Assembly (NCBI GenBank): GCA_030950375.1
Contig: JAUZRN010000006.1
Location: 1-64,000 of the forward strand
DNA: 64,000 nt
Reading direction: 5' to 3'
DNA from: Rhodothermus sp.
GTDB taxonomy: Bacteria; Bacteroidota; Rhodothermia; Rhodothermales; Rhodothermaceae
This document shows, in pieces, positions 19,354-28,108 of the stretch; position 1 is the stretch's first letter; every line of letters begins with the position of its first letter. A model generated the notes under the pieces. It saw only the letters and a list, made by a program, of their open reading frames with translations. It was not told the origin of the DNA and searched no databases. The translations under genes and the position numbers were made by a program.

Positions 19354-20082
19354 CTATTGCACCCCAGCAGTGGCGGGCAACAATTCAAAGTCGTCAAAAT
19401 CAACCACAGCGTAATCTTTCGTATTATCGGAGTCGCTCCAGATCGTAATGGAAAATGGACGAACCGGCGGCTCCTTGCCAAAGACGCGTCGGTAGTCGGC
19501 TACCACGTCACGCGTGACCGTAACCCAGTGTCCAAAACCTTCGCGTCCGGACGATGCCACAATGACTTTCAACGGTCCAAAGTCAACCACGGTCTCGCGG
19601 GGTAGTAATGAGCTATAGGTATACTTGATGCTGATGGGTCGTCCCAGCCAGTCGGCACCGAACGTCACGTATAGCGCTCCCCCACTATCGTTCCAGCGAC
19701 GATTGTCCTCACGGGCACCAGCCGGCAGATGAATGGCACGCCAGCGCCAGCGCAATCGGGGATGTGTGCGCAGATCCCAGTCCATGCCAAAATCCTCCCG
19801 ATTGGCCAGAGTGATACGCTGCGCTTCGGCCTGTGTGATGCAGCGCAGAAACCGATTGCCGGCTTCAGCCTGTACCCGGCACTCTTCCCGCTCATTCATA
19901 AACTCCTCAAGCGGCCGAAACTCCCGCTTGCTGGTAAGAAATTTCCAGCGAGACGGATAGCCCCCTACTGGATAGCCCTCAAAGTCCTCCAGACGGATGC
20001 GCTGTGGGTCTGGCGCCGAACGCGGTGCCAGACCCTGCAACAGCAGGCCCATTCCCAGTAGCAGGATCAGGCGATACAGCAT
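19354..20082 (-). CDS. DUF3047 family exported protein
   Basis: The 242-residue protein has an N-terminal signal segment (LILLLGMGLLLQGLA). It carries a DUF3047-type body with RLRWRWRAIHLPAGAREDNR, DSGGALYVTFGADWLGRP and a terminal DYAVVDFDDFELLP. DUF3047 proteins are found next to exporters, but the activity is unknown. It is tightly linked: 1 base after the upstream membrane gene and 3 bases before the MMPL gene. It therefore probably acts with the transporter in the periplasm (inferred). Confidence 0.8.
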   Translation of the reverse strand: MLYRLILLLGMGLLLQGLAPRSAPDPQRIRLEDFEGYPVGGYPSRWKFLTSKREFRPLEEFMNEREECRVQAEAGNRFLRCITQAEAQRITLANREDFGMDWDLRTHPRLRWRWRAIHLPAGAREDNRRWNDSGGALYVTFGADWLGRPISIKYTYSSLLPRETVVDFGPLKVIVASSGREGFGHWVTVTRDVVADYRRVFGKEPPVRPFSITIWSDSDNTKDYAVVDFDDFELLPATAGVQ

Positions 20083-20083
20083 A

Positions 20084-21076
20084 TCATTCAGTTGGTGTTG
20101 GCAGAGGCTGTCCGGCTTCGACAGAAGGGATGGGAGTCGACGGTGGAACAGGCCACCGTCGCTCCAGCCAGCTGGTCAGCACAAAAAGCACGGCATTGGC
20201 CATGCGATCCAGCACGCTTCGGACAACAAGCATACCAGCCAGCACAGCGGCCGAGGCTTCCAGCAGGTGCGTCATCTCCAGCACAGCGCCCAGAGCCAGC
20301 AGATCGGTGGCCGGCAAAAACGGAATCCGATTAGTGACCGTGCCTATTACCAGAATCGTGGCCCACACCCGCAGGGACGCTTCAGGCAACACCACCCACC
20401 ACTGCAATACCTGAAGCGCATACATCGCAAAAAATCGGAGCACATGCACGCCCAGTAGTACTGCTGCGATACGTCCTGATACATAAAAAATGGCTTTCCG
20501 GAAACGTATGGCCAGCATACCCAGCATGCCCAGCAGGGCGCTGCCGGCTACAATGTATGCTGGATCGGCCGACCGTCCCAGCAGATCCACCAGCGCAAAC
20601 TGACCACCAAGCACCGCACCCGCCACCAGCAGCACCACAGCCACCGTCGAGGCCACCGACGACAGGATGGTATTGTCCTTGATCGTGCGCAGCAGGTGCC
20701 CATCCGGGCGATCAGTGTAACGTCGTGCCCACAGGTACAGATATACTTCGCCGGAATAGCCCAGCACGTCGGTATTCAGCACGCGTTTCCGCACCAGCAC
20801 CGGGAATACACGCCGCCAGCGGATCTTCCAAAGTGCCCGGTAGATGAAAGCTTCGGTAGCTGGCAGCAGCAAATACAACCCCAGCCAGAGCACGTAGAAC
20901 CAGGGTGTACGCGGCAGTCCTTCATAGACTTCGCGCCAGCCAATCTGCGTCAGGCGATACAGCAACCACCCCACAACGCCAGCTACAAACAGCACCCGGC
21001 CATAGCGCTGCAGCCGTTGTCCAAGAGGCTTCTGCAACCACCCTCGTACCTGGTGTATCCGTGTTTTGAGCGACAT
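20084..21076 (-). CDS. Multi-pass membrane protein, flippase-like
   Basis: I use the ATG at 21076 (MSLKTRIHQVRGWLQ), giving 330 residues; an in-frame start at 21145 would add 23. About seven hydrophobic segments follow a basic N-terminus. They include FVAGVVGWLLYRLTQIG, FYVLWLGLYLLLPATEAF, VASTVAVVLLVAGAVLG and ATILVIGTVTNRIPFLPATD. The overall pattern resembles the LPG-synthase/AglD membrane domain (UPF0104), but the match is not certain. The proline-rich C-terminal tail is probably cytoplasmic. It heads the MMPL cluster, and wzi lies just upstream. Confidence 0.65.
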   Translation of the reverse strand: MSLKTRIHQVRGWLQKPLGQRLQRYGRVLFVAGVVGWLLYRLTQIGWREVYEGLPRTPWFYVLWLGLYLLLPATEAFIYRALWKIRWRRVFPVLVRKRVLNTDVLGYSGEVYLYLWARRYTDRPDGHLLRTIKDNTILSSVASTVAVVLLVAGAVLGGQFALVDLLGRSADPAYIVAGSALLGMLGMLAIRFRKAIFYVSGRIAAVLLGVHVLRFFAMYALQVLQWWVVLPEASLRVWATILVIGTVTNRIPFLPATDLLALGAVLEMTHLLEASAAVLAGMLVVRSVLDRMANAVLFVLTSWLERRWPVPPSTPIPSVEAGQPLPTPTE

Positions 21077-21169
21077 GCCGCACGGGCGCTGGCTCTTGGG
21101 ATCGCACGTGCTAACGGCTGCAACCCGGCTCATGTTGCCGGACATCCTGCGAACTTTTTGCCGAAGTCC

Positions 21170-22618
21170 TTACCATATTGGCCGATAGTGCACGCCCAGG
21201 GCTATGCCCAGATTATCGGGATAGAGCTGACCGACGTCCCCTGCGAGCGCCATCTGCACAGCCAGTGGTCGTCCTTCGGGCTGCCAGTCGAACGCTACCA
21301 GCAACGAAAGCTGTTCGGGCGGTGGCTCAAAGCGGTAGGTTGCTCCCGGCTGCTGCAATACGTCCCGTCCGTTATAGGTGCCATAGTTGCGGGAGTAAGT
21401 TGCCAACAACCGATAACGCAGGACGGACGTCAGGCGGCCAGCCAGACCCAGATGATGTGCGACCACGCGATTGTTCTCCACGCCTCGCGTTAAGCGCTGC
21501 GCGCGATCTTCAAAGGCAAACATCAACGGCGACCCGACCGTGCGGCCGTAATGGGTCCACCCCGTACGGTAAAGGTAATGGTTGTAGTAGTTATCGCGTC
21601 CCCCGGGACCACCACGCCCCGGGCCGGGCGGCATAGGTCCACTCTGCCGCTTCGTGTAGAGAAATTCGTAAACGACGCGTTCAATTACCCTACCTTCCCG
21701 ATCCCGAAGCGATAGCCCCAGCAATCCATCCTGCGGATTTTTGAACTTGAGCCCATCCCGGTCTTCGTAGAAGAAATGTCGATATACAAGCAACTCGAAC
21801 CGCCGGCCATGTAGCGAGAAGCCAAAGTCGTATGTTCCAAAATGATCGCCCTGGATGTAAATCTGCTCTCCCAGCGGCGCATCCTTACCCGCATTTAGCG
21901 CAAAAACGGTCCGCAAATAGTCATCAAGGCCTTGTGGTAGCCGCCCAATCCGGGGATCCCGGGACGTACCGCCCCAGAAGGCCTGATGTACCAGACCCGC
22001 ATACACGCGCCAGCTCCCCGGTCCAAAACGCAGGTAGAGGTATTTCTGGTGGAGATAGGCCCCTTTGACCTGCCGTACGTCGCGCATCCAACCATGGGCC
22101 CAGTAGCCGTGAAACTGCACCCAGCCTCTCGTACCGGGCATCGTGGTATAACCCGGCGTACGCACCACGATTTTAGGGATAGGTGTGGCATTCGGACTGA
22201 CATTCGGTGAACCGGAAGACAATAGCGTATCGACCGTACCGACAATCTCGCGCCGACGTCCGAGATACGCTTCCAGGAAACCTATCCGTAGCCGCCCATA
22301 AGCTTCTACAAAATGCGCAGATGGATCCTGTGCCTGGCGAGCCAGCAGCACCCCCCCCAGCTCATAGGCCAGCCAAGAGCGTGGCCGCCGTCCCCAGCGT
22401 CCCTGTAGCGACAGATAGCCGTTGGCCGACTTCGGATCGAATTGGCCCCACTGGTTGGCCGCCAGCCAGAAAGGAAGCCGCCCTGCCGTCGCCGCCCGAA
22501 TCCCCAGTTCGCCCTCCAACATCAGCGGTCTGGTCTGCGCCCATGTGCTGGTTGTCCATGCCAGCCCCAGCAGCAAAAGCATAAGAACTTGCTGCACACT
22601 CATCGTGTTGATGCCCAT
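21170..22618 (-). CDS. Capsule assembly protein Wzi family
   Basis: The 482-residue protein starts with a signal peptide ending near TSTWAQ. Starts at 22639 or 22603 are also possible. The body is a predicted outer-membrane beta-barrel of the Wzi/CapsAss type, with GELGIRAATAGRLPFWLAAN near the N-terminus and YYNHYLYRTGWTHYGRTVG near residue 350. Wzi binds capsule polysaccharide at the cell surface. The glycine-proline-rich stretch PPGPGRGGPGG lies in an extracellular loop. It is surrounded by glycosyltransferases and divergent from one only 20 bases away, so it probably belongs to the same exopolysaccharide system. Confidence 0.85.
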   Translation of the reverse strand: MGINTMSVQQVLMLLLLGLAWTTSTWAQTRPLMLEGELGIRAATAGRLPFWLAANQWGQFDPKSANGYLSLQGRWGRRPRSWLAYELGGVLLARQAQDPSAHFVEAYGRLRIGFLEAYLGRRREIVGTVDTLLSSGSPNVSPNATPIPKIVVRTPGYTTMPGTRGWVQFHGYWAHGWMRDVRQVKGAYLHQKYLYLRFGPGSWRVYAGLVHQAFWGGTSRDPRIGRLPQGLDDYLRTVFALNAGKDAPLGEQIYIQGDHFGTYDFGFSLHGRRFELLVYRHFFYEDRDGLKFKNPQDGLLGLSLRDREGRVIERVVYEFLYTKRQSGPMPPGPGRGGPGGRDNYYNHYLYRTGWTHYGRTVGSPLMFAFEDRAQRLTRGVENNRVVAHHLGLAGRLTSVLRYRLLATYSRNYGTYNGRDVLQQPGATYRFEPPPEQLSLLVAFDWQPEGRPLAVQMALAGDVGQLYPDNLGIALGVHYRPIW

Positions 22619-22637
22619 ACGAAAGGTGGTCGAATGC

Positions 22638-23768
22638 ATGAATTATCGTCGGGAAAAGATACACATGCGGCCGATTGTGTTGCATTTCAAATCGGTCTAT
22701 CTCAACCTTTCCGAAACCTTCATTGATCGGCTGGTGCGCCACCACGAGCGCTATGCACCGGTGATCGGCACCCTCCAGCCCCGTCACTATCTGGACGGAC
22801 TGCTGATCTATGCACCAAGCGGCCCAGCAGCCTGGCGTGATCGGCTGCTGCAACAGCTCAACCGCACGCCTTGGTTTCTGTATAGAGTCTGTCGGCAAGA
22901 ACGGCCGGCTGTACTGCACGCTCATTTCGGCCTCGACGGCTACCGACTGCTGGGGCTGGCCCACCACACTCGCCTGCCACTTGTGGTCAGCTTCTACGGG
23001 CATGACGTATCACGCCTGCCGGACGAACCGGGTTGGCGCCGTCGCTATCGACGCCTGGCCCGTCAGGGTACTCGGTTCATTGCTGCTACCGACTTTATGA
23101 AGCGGCAACTGTCCCGGCTGGGCTTTCCCGAAGAAAAGATCAAGGTCGTGCGCTTCGGACTCGACCTAAACGCCTTTCCATTTCGACTACGCACCCGGGC
23201 CGGTCCGCGTTTGCTGTTGATTGGCCGTCTGGTGGAAAAAAAAGGACACTGCACGGCGCTTGAAGCTGTGGCTCACCTACGAGCCAAAGGCTATCCTGTC
23301 GAATTACACTGCTATGGTGATGGGCCGTTGCGCGAGACGCTTCGGACTGAAGCCCACCGGCTGGGCATTGCGCCCTATGTAGCATTTCACGGGGCCGTTA
23401 CAAACGAGGTAGTCCGACAGACGTACTACGCGCACGACGTGTTGCTCGTCCCCAGCCAGACAGCAACCGACGGCGACCGGGAGGGACTTCCTAATGTGAT
23501 CATCGAAGGGCTGGCTACCGGAATTCCGGTGGTGGCTACCCGGCATGCAGGCATTCCGGAATTGATCATTCACGAACAGACTGGCCTGCTAATTCCGGAG
23601 CGAAACGCTCACGCACTGGTTGCTGCCGTAACCAAGCTGATTGAAACACCGGCGCTGGTAGAGCAACTCAGCAAGGCGGGACGGGCAGCCGTCGAAGCGC
23701 AGCATAGCCTGATACGCATGGTGCGTGACACCGAGGCGGTCTACGACACAGCCCGCCATTCCATATGA
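22638..23768 (+). CDS. GT4-family glycosyltransferase
   Basis: The 376-residue protein starts at ATG 22638 with an AAAGGTGG site; an ATG at 22665 with GGAAAAG is the alternative. It has a GT-B fold with VSFYGHDVSRLPDEPGW in the N-terminal domain. The donor domain contains LLIGRLVEKKGHCTALEAV, SQTATDGDREGLPNVIIEGL and TGIPVVATRHAGIPELI. The early stretch, FKSVYLNLSETFIDRLVRHH, fits colanic-acid or amylovoran-type transferases. The stop overlaps the next start (ATGA), so translation of the four-gene run is coupled. Substrate unknown. Confidence 0.88.
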   Translation: MNYRREKIHMRPIVLHFKSVYLNLSETFIDRLVRHHERYAPVIGTLQPRHYLDGLLIYAPSGPAAWRDRLLQQLNRTPWFLYRVCRQERPAVLHAHFGLDGYRLLGLAHHTRLPLVVSFYGHDVSRLPDEPGWRRRYRRLARQGTRFIAATDFMKRQLSRLGFPEEKIKVVRFGLDLNAFPFRLRTRAGPRLLLIGRLVEKKGHCTALEAVAHLRAKGYPVELHCYGDGPLRETLRTEAHRLGIAPYVAFHGAVTNEVVRQTYYAHDVLLVPSQTATDGDREGLPNVIIEGLATGIPVVATRHAGIPELIIHEQTGLLIPERNAHALVAAVTKLIETPALVEQLSKAGRAAVEAQHSLIRMVRDTEAVYDTARHSI

Positions 23769-24253
23769 GTCGGCTTCATATTCGTCGACTATTCTGGGTG
23801 CTGGCCGTACTGCTTCCGCTGCAGTACGCGCTCGTAGGCCTGGTACAGCTCCAGGGAGGGGCAGAACCCTGGCCGCTCCTGGTGATGCCCGGCTTTAAGG
23901 CGACCTGGCACGAAGGAATGCCCCTGTTGGCCCACCAGGTAACCTTTGTCGTGCATCAGCCGGAGGGGACGATTCAGCGTCTGCCGGCCGACGCTGTGCT
24001 GGCCCGGTTGCCTTACTCTCACCATCGCGCCATGCTCGAAGCCTTCTTCCGTCCTGCCTCCCTCAGTGGCCTGCCAACCACCGAGCGCATCCGCCAACGG
24101 GACGCCACGCGCTGGCTATGGAACCGCCTACAGACGCTGACAGGAAGCGCCCCCGCGCGTGTAGATATCGTCTGGGCCCAGCTACGCATCATTCCGGACA
24201 CCGACTCCCTGCAGGTACTACCTCTCGATACGCTTACCCTGCAACAGCCATGA
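23765..24253 (+). CDS. Membrane-anchored protein of unknown function
   Basis: The 162-residue protein begins with one hydrophobic segment (LFWVLAVLLPLQYALVGLVQL, about 9-29). A soluble extracytoplasmic domain follows with no motif I recognise. The start and the stop each form an ATGA overlap with the flanking genes. This tight coupling to the GT4 and the HTTM pair suggests an accessory subunit. Similar small proteins next to HTTM genes are known in Bacteroidetes, but I cannot name a family. Confidence 0.7.
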   Translation: MSRLHIRRLFWVLAVLLPLQYALVGLVQLQGGAEPWPLLVMPGFKATWHEGMPLLAHQVTFVVHQPEGTIQRLPADAVLARLPYSHHRAMLEAFFRPASLSGLPTTERIRQRDATRWLWNRLQTLTGSAPARVDIVWAQLRIIPDTDSLQVLPLDTLTLQQP

Positions 24254-25812
24254 ACGCTGATCGCCTGGACGGCTGGCTTTTTGACGCGTTCCGCCCGACA
24301 GCTCGCGGGCTGGCTGCCTATCGGATGGCCTATGCGCTTTTCGTGCTGCTTATTCTTGACCCGGGACACAGCCCATACTTCAATTTTCATCCGCTCAGCG
24401 AACTGCCCGACAGCTTCTTTTTACCTCCACCCGGGCCAATGCAACTGTTCACAGGCTTTCCACCCCGCGGGTTCTTCGTCGGACTGCATCTGCTGCTCGA
24501 TCTGAGCCTGGTAGCCCTGCTTTTCGGGTACCGCACCCGGTTGGCCTCCTGGCTGACCGGCTTGCTGTTTCTGGTAGGCTTCGGCTTTCTATTTTCGGCC
24601 GGCAAAATCAACCATGTGCTTCTGTTTGTAATCCTGCCCTGGGTGATGAGCTTCGCCAACTGGGGAGCTGCCTGGTCGCTGGATGCCCGACAGGGACGCA
24701 CACGCCCTGTTGTGGAAGGTTGGCCTTTGGCGCTTCTTGCGCTATTGATCGGCTTTGCCATGTTCACTGCCGGCTTTACCAAGCTGCTCGGGGGCTGGCT
24801 TGATCCCTCCACACAGGCTACGCGGGGCCACTGGCTTAAACAGTACTATGTGGTAGGTCGCCAGGACCTGCTGGCCGATCTCGTCACCGCTCCCCTGCCG
24901 GCCGGTCTCTGGGAGCTGATGGACTGGGGCACTATTGTGCTGGAGATCGGCTTTCTGCCGGCAGTGTTCGTGCCCCACCTGTTTCGGTGGTTTCTTGGCC
25001 TGATGGTGCTTTTTCACCTGGGCACCGCCCTGCTCTTCAACATTACGTTTGTCCAGAACCTTATCGTCTATGCCGCTTTTCTGAACTGGAATCGGATAGC
25101 CGCTTACGTCCCATCTTTGCGTCTATCGTCCCGTCTGTCGGCACTACTGATTCCTCTGCTGGCTGTAGCATTTTACGAATGGGGATCTCCGGTGCGCCGA
25201 CTGGATACCCTGGTGGCTTTCTCATCCGATCTATCCCTGACCGAACTGGTAGCGAACATCGCGGCTGCGCTGATCGTGCTTGGAACTGGGATAACCGGCC
25301 TTCGAAGTTTGCTGCGTCCGTCTTTTTCTCGTACGCCGATCGCCGCCGGGGCCTACCATCGCGTGCGCCGGACATTGGGAGGGGTACTGGGGCTCTACAT
25401 GGTACTGGTGGCTACCCACGCCGGTGAATTCTGGCCCATGAGCGTATTTCCCATGTTTTCGCAGGCCGGACAGCCCTGGATGCGGGCAGTGGTACGCGAA
25501 CTCGACACTGCCGATCCGGTACAATGGGACACGCTACAGGCGCCGGCAGCACTCCCTGGTCATCCGCTCCCTCTGGAAACCACTCCCCTGGATCCCGTTG
25601 ATCTAATCAGCTTCGTTACTCGACCGGATCCCTGGGATGCCCAAAGGCGACAAACCCTGCAACACCTGTTCAGCCCGGTCCTGGAAAACCGTCGGCTACT
25701 TATCCTACAGGTACGGGGTGAACGAATCAAGTCCGGTGTGCAGCTTCGCTATATACCCCTGCTGGTTCTGACCGCTGATACCGTCCTCGTCCATCCCCAG
25801 CACCAGCCATGA
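24250..25812 (+). CDS. HTTM/VKGC-like membrane protein
   Basis: The 520-residue protein begins at ATG 24250, overlapping the previous stop. It has at least six TM helices in the HTTM pattern: RMAYALFVLLILD (about 24-36), GLHLLLDLSLVALLFGYR, LTGLLFLVGFGFLFSAGKIN and LLALLIGFAMFTAGFTKLLGG. The SAGKINH segment and the TKLLGGW-type lysine region match the vitamin K-dependent gamma-carboxylase-like fold. Catalysis is unproven in bacterial HTTM proteins. The C-terminal 120 residues are soluble. It is followed by another HTTM-like gene through an ATGA overlap. Confidence 0.78.
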   Translation: MNADRLDGWLFDAFRPTARGLAAYRMAYALFVLLILDPGHSPYFNFHPLSELPDSFFLPPPGPMQLFTGFPPRGFFVGLHLLLDLSLVALLFGYRTRLASWLTGLLFLVGFGFLFSAGKINHVLLFVILPWVMSFANWGAAWSLDARQGRTRPVVEGWPLALLALLIGFAMFTAGFTKLLGGWLDPSTQATRGHWLKQYYVVGRQDLLADLVTAPLPAGLWELMDWGTIVLEIGFLPAVFVPHLFRWFLGLMVLFHLGTALLFNITFVQNLIVYAAFLNWNRIAAYVPSLRLSSRLSALLIPLLAVAFYEWGSPVRRLDTLVAFSSDLSLTELVANIAAALIVLGTGITGLRSLLRPSFSRTPIAAGAYHRVRRTLGGVLGLYMVLVATHAGEFWPMSVFPMFSQAGQPWMRAVVRELDTADPVQWDTLQAPAALPGHPLPLETTPLDPVDLISFVTRPDPWDAQRRQTLQHLFSPVLENRRLLILQVRGERIKSGVQLRYIPLLVLTADTVLVHPQHQP

Positions 25813-26714
25813 AATCTCCGCTTCGGGATCTGTTCGACTTTGAACGCCCGGATACCCCGGGTGAACGGCTGTTTTTCTGGCTATTCGAGCTGTTCGTCGT
25901 ACTCACCTTGAGCTGGCATGCCTGGAAGTGGGCGGTCTATCTGGGTCGGATAGCAGCGCCTCTGTATCCGAGTGGGCTGGCACGCTACCTGGACGTGTCG
26001 TTGCTCATGCATCCTGGCACAGCGCTGGGCCTTGCGGCTGTCGTCACCCTGTTGCTCCTGCTGGGACTGACACGCCGATGGCCTCCCGCCTATTTACTGG
26101 CCCTGCTGGGGTTGCATCTGCTGTATGTGAGCCGATTCTCTCTGGGCAAAACCCCACACGGTTCCCATCTGCTTGGTCTGACCCTGTTGAGCCTGGCGCT
26201 GGGTGCCCTGCTGTTTCAGCGGCCTTTTTACCGTCGTCGCACAGCGCTGGGCTTCACGTATTTTTTCGTAGGGTTGAGCTATACCCTCGCTGCCTGCAGC
26301 AAGCTGGTGGCTACAGGGCCGGGATGGGCTGACGGAACGCACCTGGCGCTCTGGATACTGGAAAAAGGCGTAGATGTCACCGCTCGTGCCGGCAGCTGGG
26401 AGCCTACTCCCTGGCAACAGCTGTTGCTGATGCATCCGACACTAAGCACCGTCCTGCTGACCGGTGTCTTACTTCTCGAGTTGCTTGCTTTCACGGTCTG
26501 GTGGCGGCCGTTTCGACAGCCCATACTTCTCGGGTTAATCTGTATGCACATTGGCATCTATGTGACGCTGCAGATCTCGTTTCACTTTGCAGTTCTGGAG
26601 TTGCTCTTACTGGCTTTGCCCTGGAGCCAGTGGTTCGACGTTCTCCTGAGAAAACACCAGATGGCTCAGATATTTCGTCCGCTGGTTCGTCTGGCTCACT
26701 GGCGCATGGCCTGA
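25809..26714 (+). CDS. Second HTTM-like membrane protein
   Basis: The 301-residue protein has about eight hydrophobic segments, including LFFWLFELFVVLTLSWHAW (about 21-39) and LGLAAVVTLLLLLGLTRRW. FVGLSYTLAACSKLVATGPG matches the lysine-containing helix seen in the preceding protein. It is shorter and lacks the soluble C-terminus. It begins in an ATGA overlap with that gene, so the two may form a heteromeric membrane complex (inferred). Its 3' end overlaps the convergent GT2 gene by 19 bases. Confidence 0.72.
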   Translation: MKSPLRDLFDFERPDTPGERLFFWLFELFVVLTLSWHAWKWAVYLGRIAAPLYPSGLARYLDVSLLMHPGTALGLAAVVTLLLLLGLTRRWPPAYLLALLGLHLLYVSRFSLGKTPHGSHLLGLTLLSLALGALLFQRPFYRRRTALGFTYFFVGLSYTLAACSKLVATGPGWADGTHLALWILEKGVDVTARAGSWEPTPWQQLLLMHPTLSTVLLTGVLLLELLAFTVWWRPFRQPILLGLICMHIGIYVTLQISFHFAVLELLLLALPWSQWFDVLLRKHQMAQIFRPLVRLAHWRMA

Positions 26715-27529
26715 AGCTGTTCGGCTTCGAAAACGCCAGTTTCGATCGAGTCATGCAGATAGCGTTCAAAGGCTTCCTGCATGGCTGGTGTTAGTCGAAA
26801 TCGTGGATGCGCAAACTCATTGCCGCGTATGTATCGGTACCAGAGATAGGCCAGCAGGTCACGTGGGGTGTTGCGCATGCGCCGCAGAAAGTGCTCCTGC
26901 TCCCAGAGATTACCCCCGTGGAAATAGCGCAGGTACAGATAGGATTCGGAAGGAGGCAGGATCACATAGCGGCCGGTGCGTCGCCAGGCTTCGAGGTAAT
27001 GCGTATCACTGGTGCGCCGCAGATCAGGATAGCGGATGGTTGCATGACGACGATGCACGATGGTGGGGGGCACTCCGTTCCGAAGCAATCCAATGAACGG
27101 ATGGAAAAAGTAAGTTGGATGGTTGACATGCATGAGCGTGCCGGCCAGCGTGCAGGCATCGTAGTTACCTTCGAGCAGCACCTGCATCTGACGTTTCAGG
27201 CGATCGGGATGTGACCAGTCATCGTCGTCCCACTGAGGTGCAATGTAGTCCCCACGCGCCAGCTCCAGCGCCTGATTACGCAGCGTACCAATTACCAGGC
27301 CGGGCCGGGGCTCCACCCACGCATAAACCAGCTCATTCGCCGGGATCTCAGCCAGCAACGTTTCGTCGAGCGGCTGCCGTCCGTTATCCAGCACAACCAG
27401 CTCCCGATGGGGATAAGTCTGCTGCAGATACGAACGAATGGCTCGCCGCACCAGGTGCGGCCGATCGGCCGTCACCATCAAGCAGCTAACCTTCGGCCAC
27501 TGCTGGCCTTTTTGCAATTCCTGTGTCAT
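26696..27529 (-). CDS. GT2-family glycosyltransferase
   Basis: The 277-residue protein has a GT-A fold. The N-terminus reads VSCLMVTADRPHLVRRAIRS, and the metal-binding acidic motif is in APQWDDDDWSHPDRL (about 97-111), preceded by GTLRNQALELARGDYI. It has no C-terminal TM and is probably soluble or peripheral. It is transcribed towards the HTTM cluster, overlapping its last gene by 19 bases. It may serve the same surface-glycan pathway as the nearby GT4 enzymes, but this is inferred from proximity only. Confidence 0.85.
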   Translation of the reverse strand: MTQELQKGQQWPKVSCLMVTADRPHLVRRAIRSYLQQTYPHRELVVLDNGRQPLDETLLAEIPANELVYAWVEPRPGLVIGTLRNQALELARGDYIAPQWDDDDWSHPDRLKRQMQVLLEGNYDACTLAGTLMHVNHPTYFFHPFIGLLRNGVPPTIVHRRHATIRYPDLRRTSDTHYLEAWRRTGRYVILPPSESYLYLRYFHGGNLWEQEHFLRRMRNTPRDLLAYLWYRYIRGNEFAHPRFRLTPAMQEAFERYLHDSIETGVFEAEQLQAMRQ

Positions 27530-27678
27530 TGCAACCTTTGTTTCGGCATCCCACGCTGCGCCCTGCCTCCACGTTCCTTGCGAAAAGAATGAAACAGCAA
27601 CAGGGCATTTCGTTTTTGGCTGTAGCTTTGTTAATTCAAATGCACTGCCCCTCCAAGAAATAAGCTCGGTTACACACT

Positions 27679-28101
27679 ATGTACACCTACGAGACCCTGC
27701 AGGTGGGCGATCGTTTTACGGCCACACGCCGCATTACAGCTGAAGACGTACGCCAGTTTGCCAAGCTGACCGGCGACGACAACCCCATCCATCTCGATCC
27801 GGAGTATGCCCGCAAGACACGCTTCGGCCGCCCGGTCGTGCACGGCGTGCTGTTGCTGGGTATCATCTCCAAGGTACTGGGCCGAGACTTCCCAGGTCAT
27901 GGGAGCATCGCCGTGGCACTATCCTGTCGCTTTCTGCGGCCGGTACCCGTCGACTCAGAAATAACCGTCGAGGTAAAAATCGCTGAAAAGATTGAAAAAC
28001 ACCGGCACATTCGGGCAAAGGTTTATATCTATCTGGACGGCAAAATCGCCGTGGGAGGCGAAGCTACCCTGATCCCGCCGTCCCCAGAAACGACATCATA
28101 A
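27679..28101 (+). CDS. MaoC-family (R)-hydratase
   Basis: The 140-residue protein is a single hot-dog domain with the hydratase-2 motif. LTGDDNPIHLDPEYARKTRF (about 31-50) supplies the catalytic Asp and His, followed by RPVVHGVLLLGI. Single-domain MaoC enzymes hydrate 2-enoyl-CoA in beta-oxidation or acyl-chain supply. The gene is monocistronic, and the gene at its 3' end is convergent. The physiological acyl substrate is not clear from context. Confidence 0.88.
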   Translation: MYTYETLQVGDRFTATRRITAEDVRQFAKLTGDDNPIHLDPEYARKTRFGRPVVHGVLLLGIISKVLGRDFPGHGSIAVALSCRFLRPVPVDSEITVEVKIAEKIEKHRHIRAKVYIYLDGKIAVGGEATLIPPSPETTS

Positions 28102-28108
28102 GTGGTAG

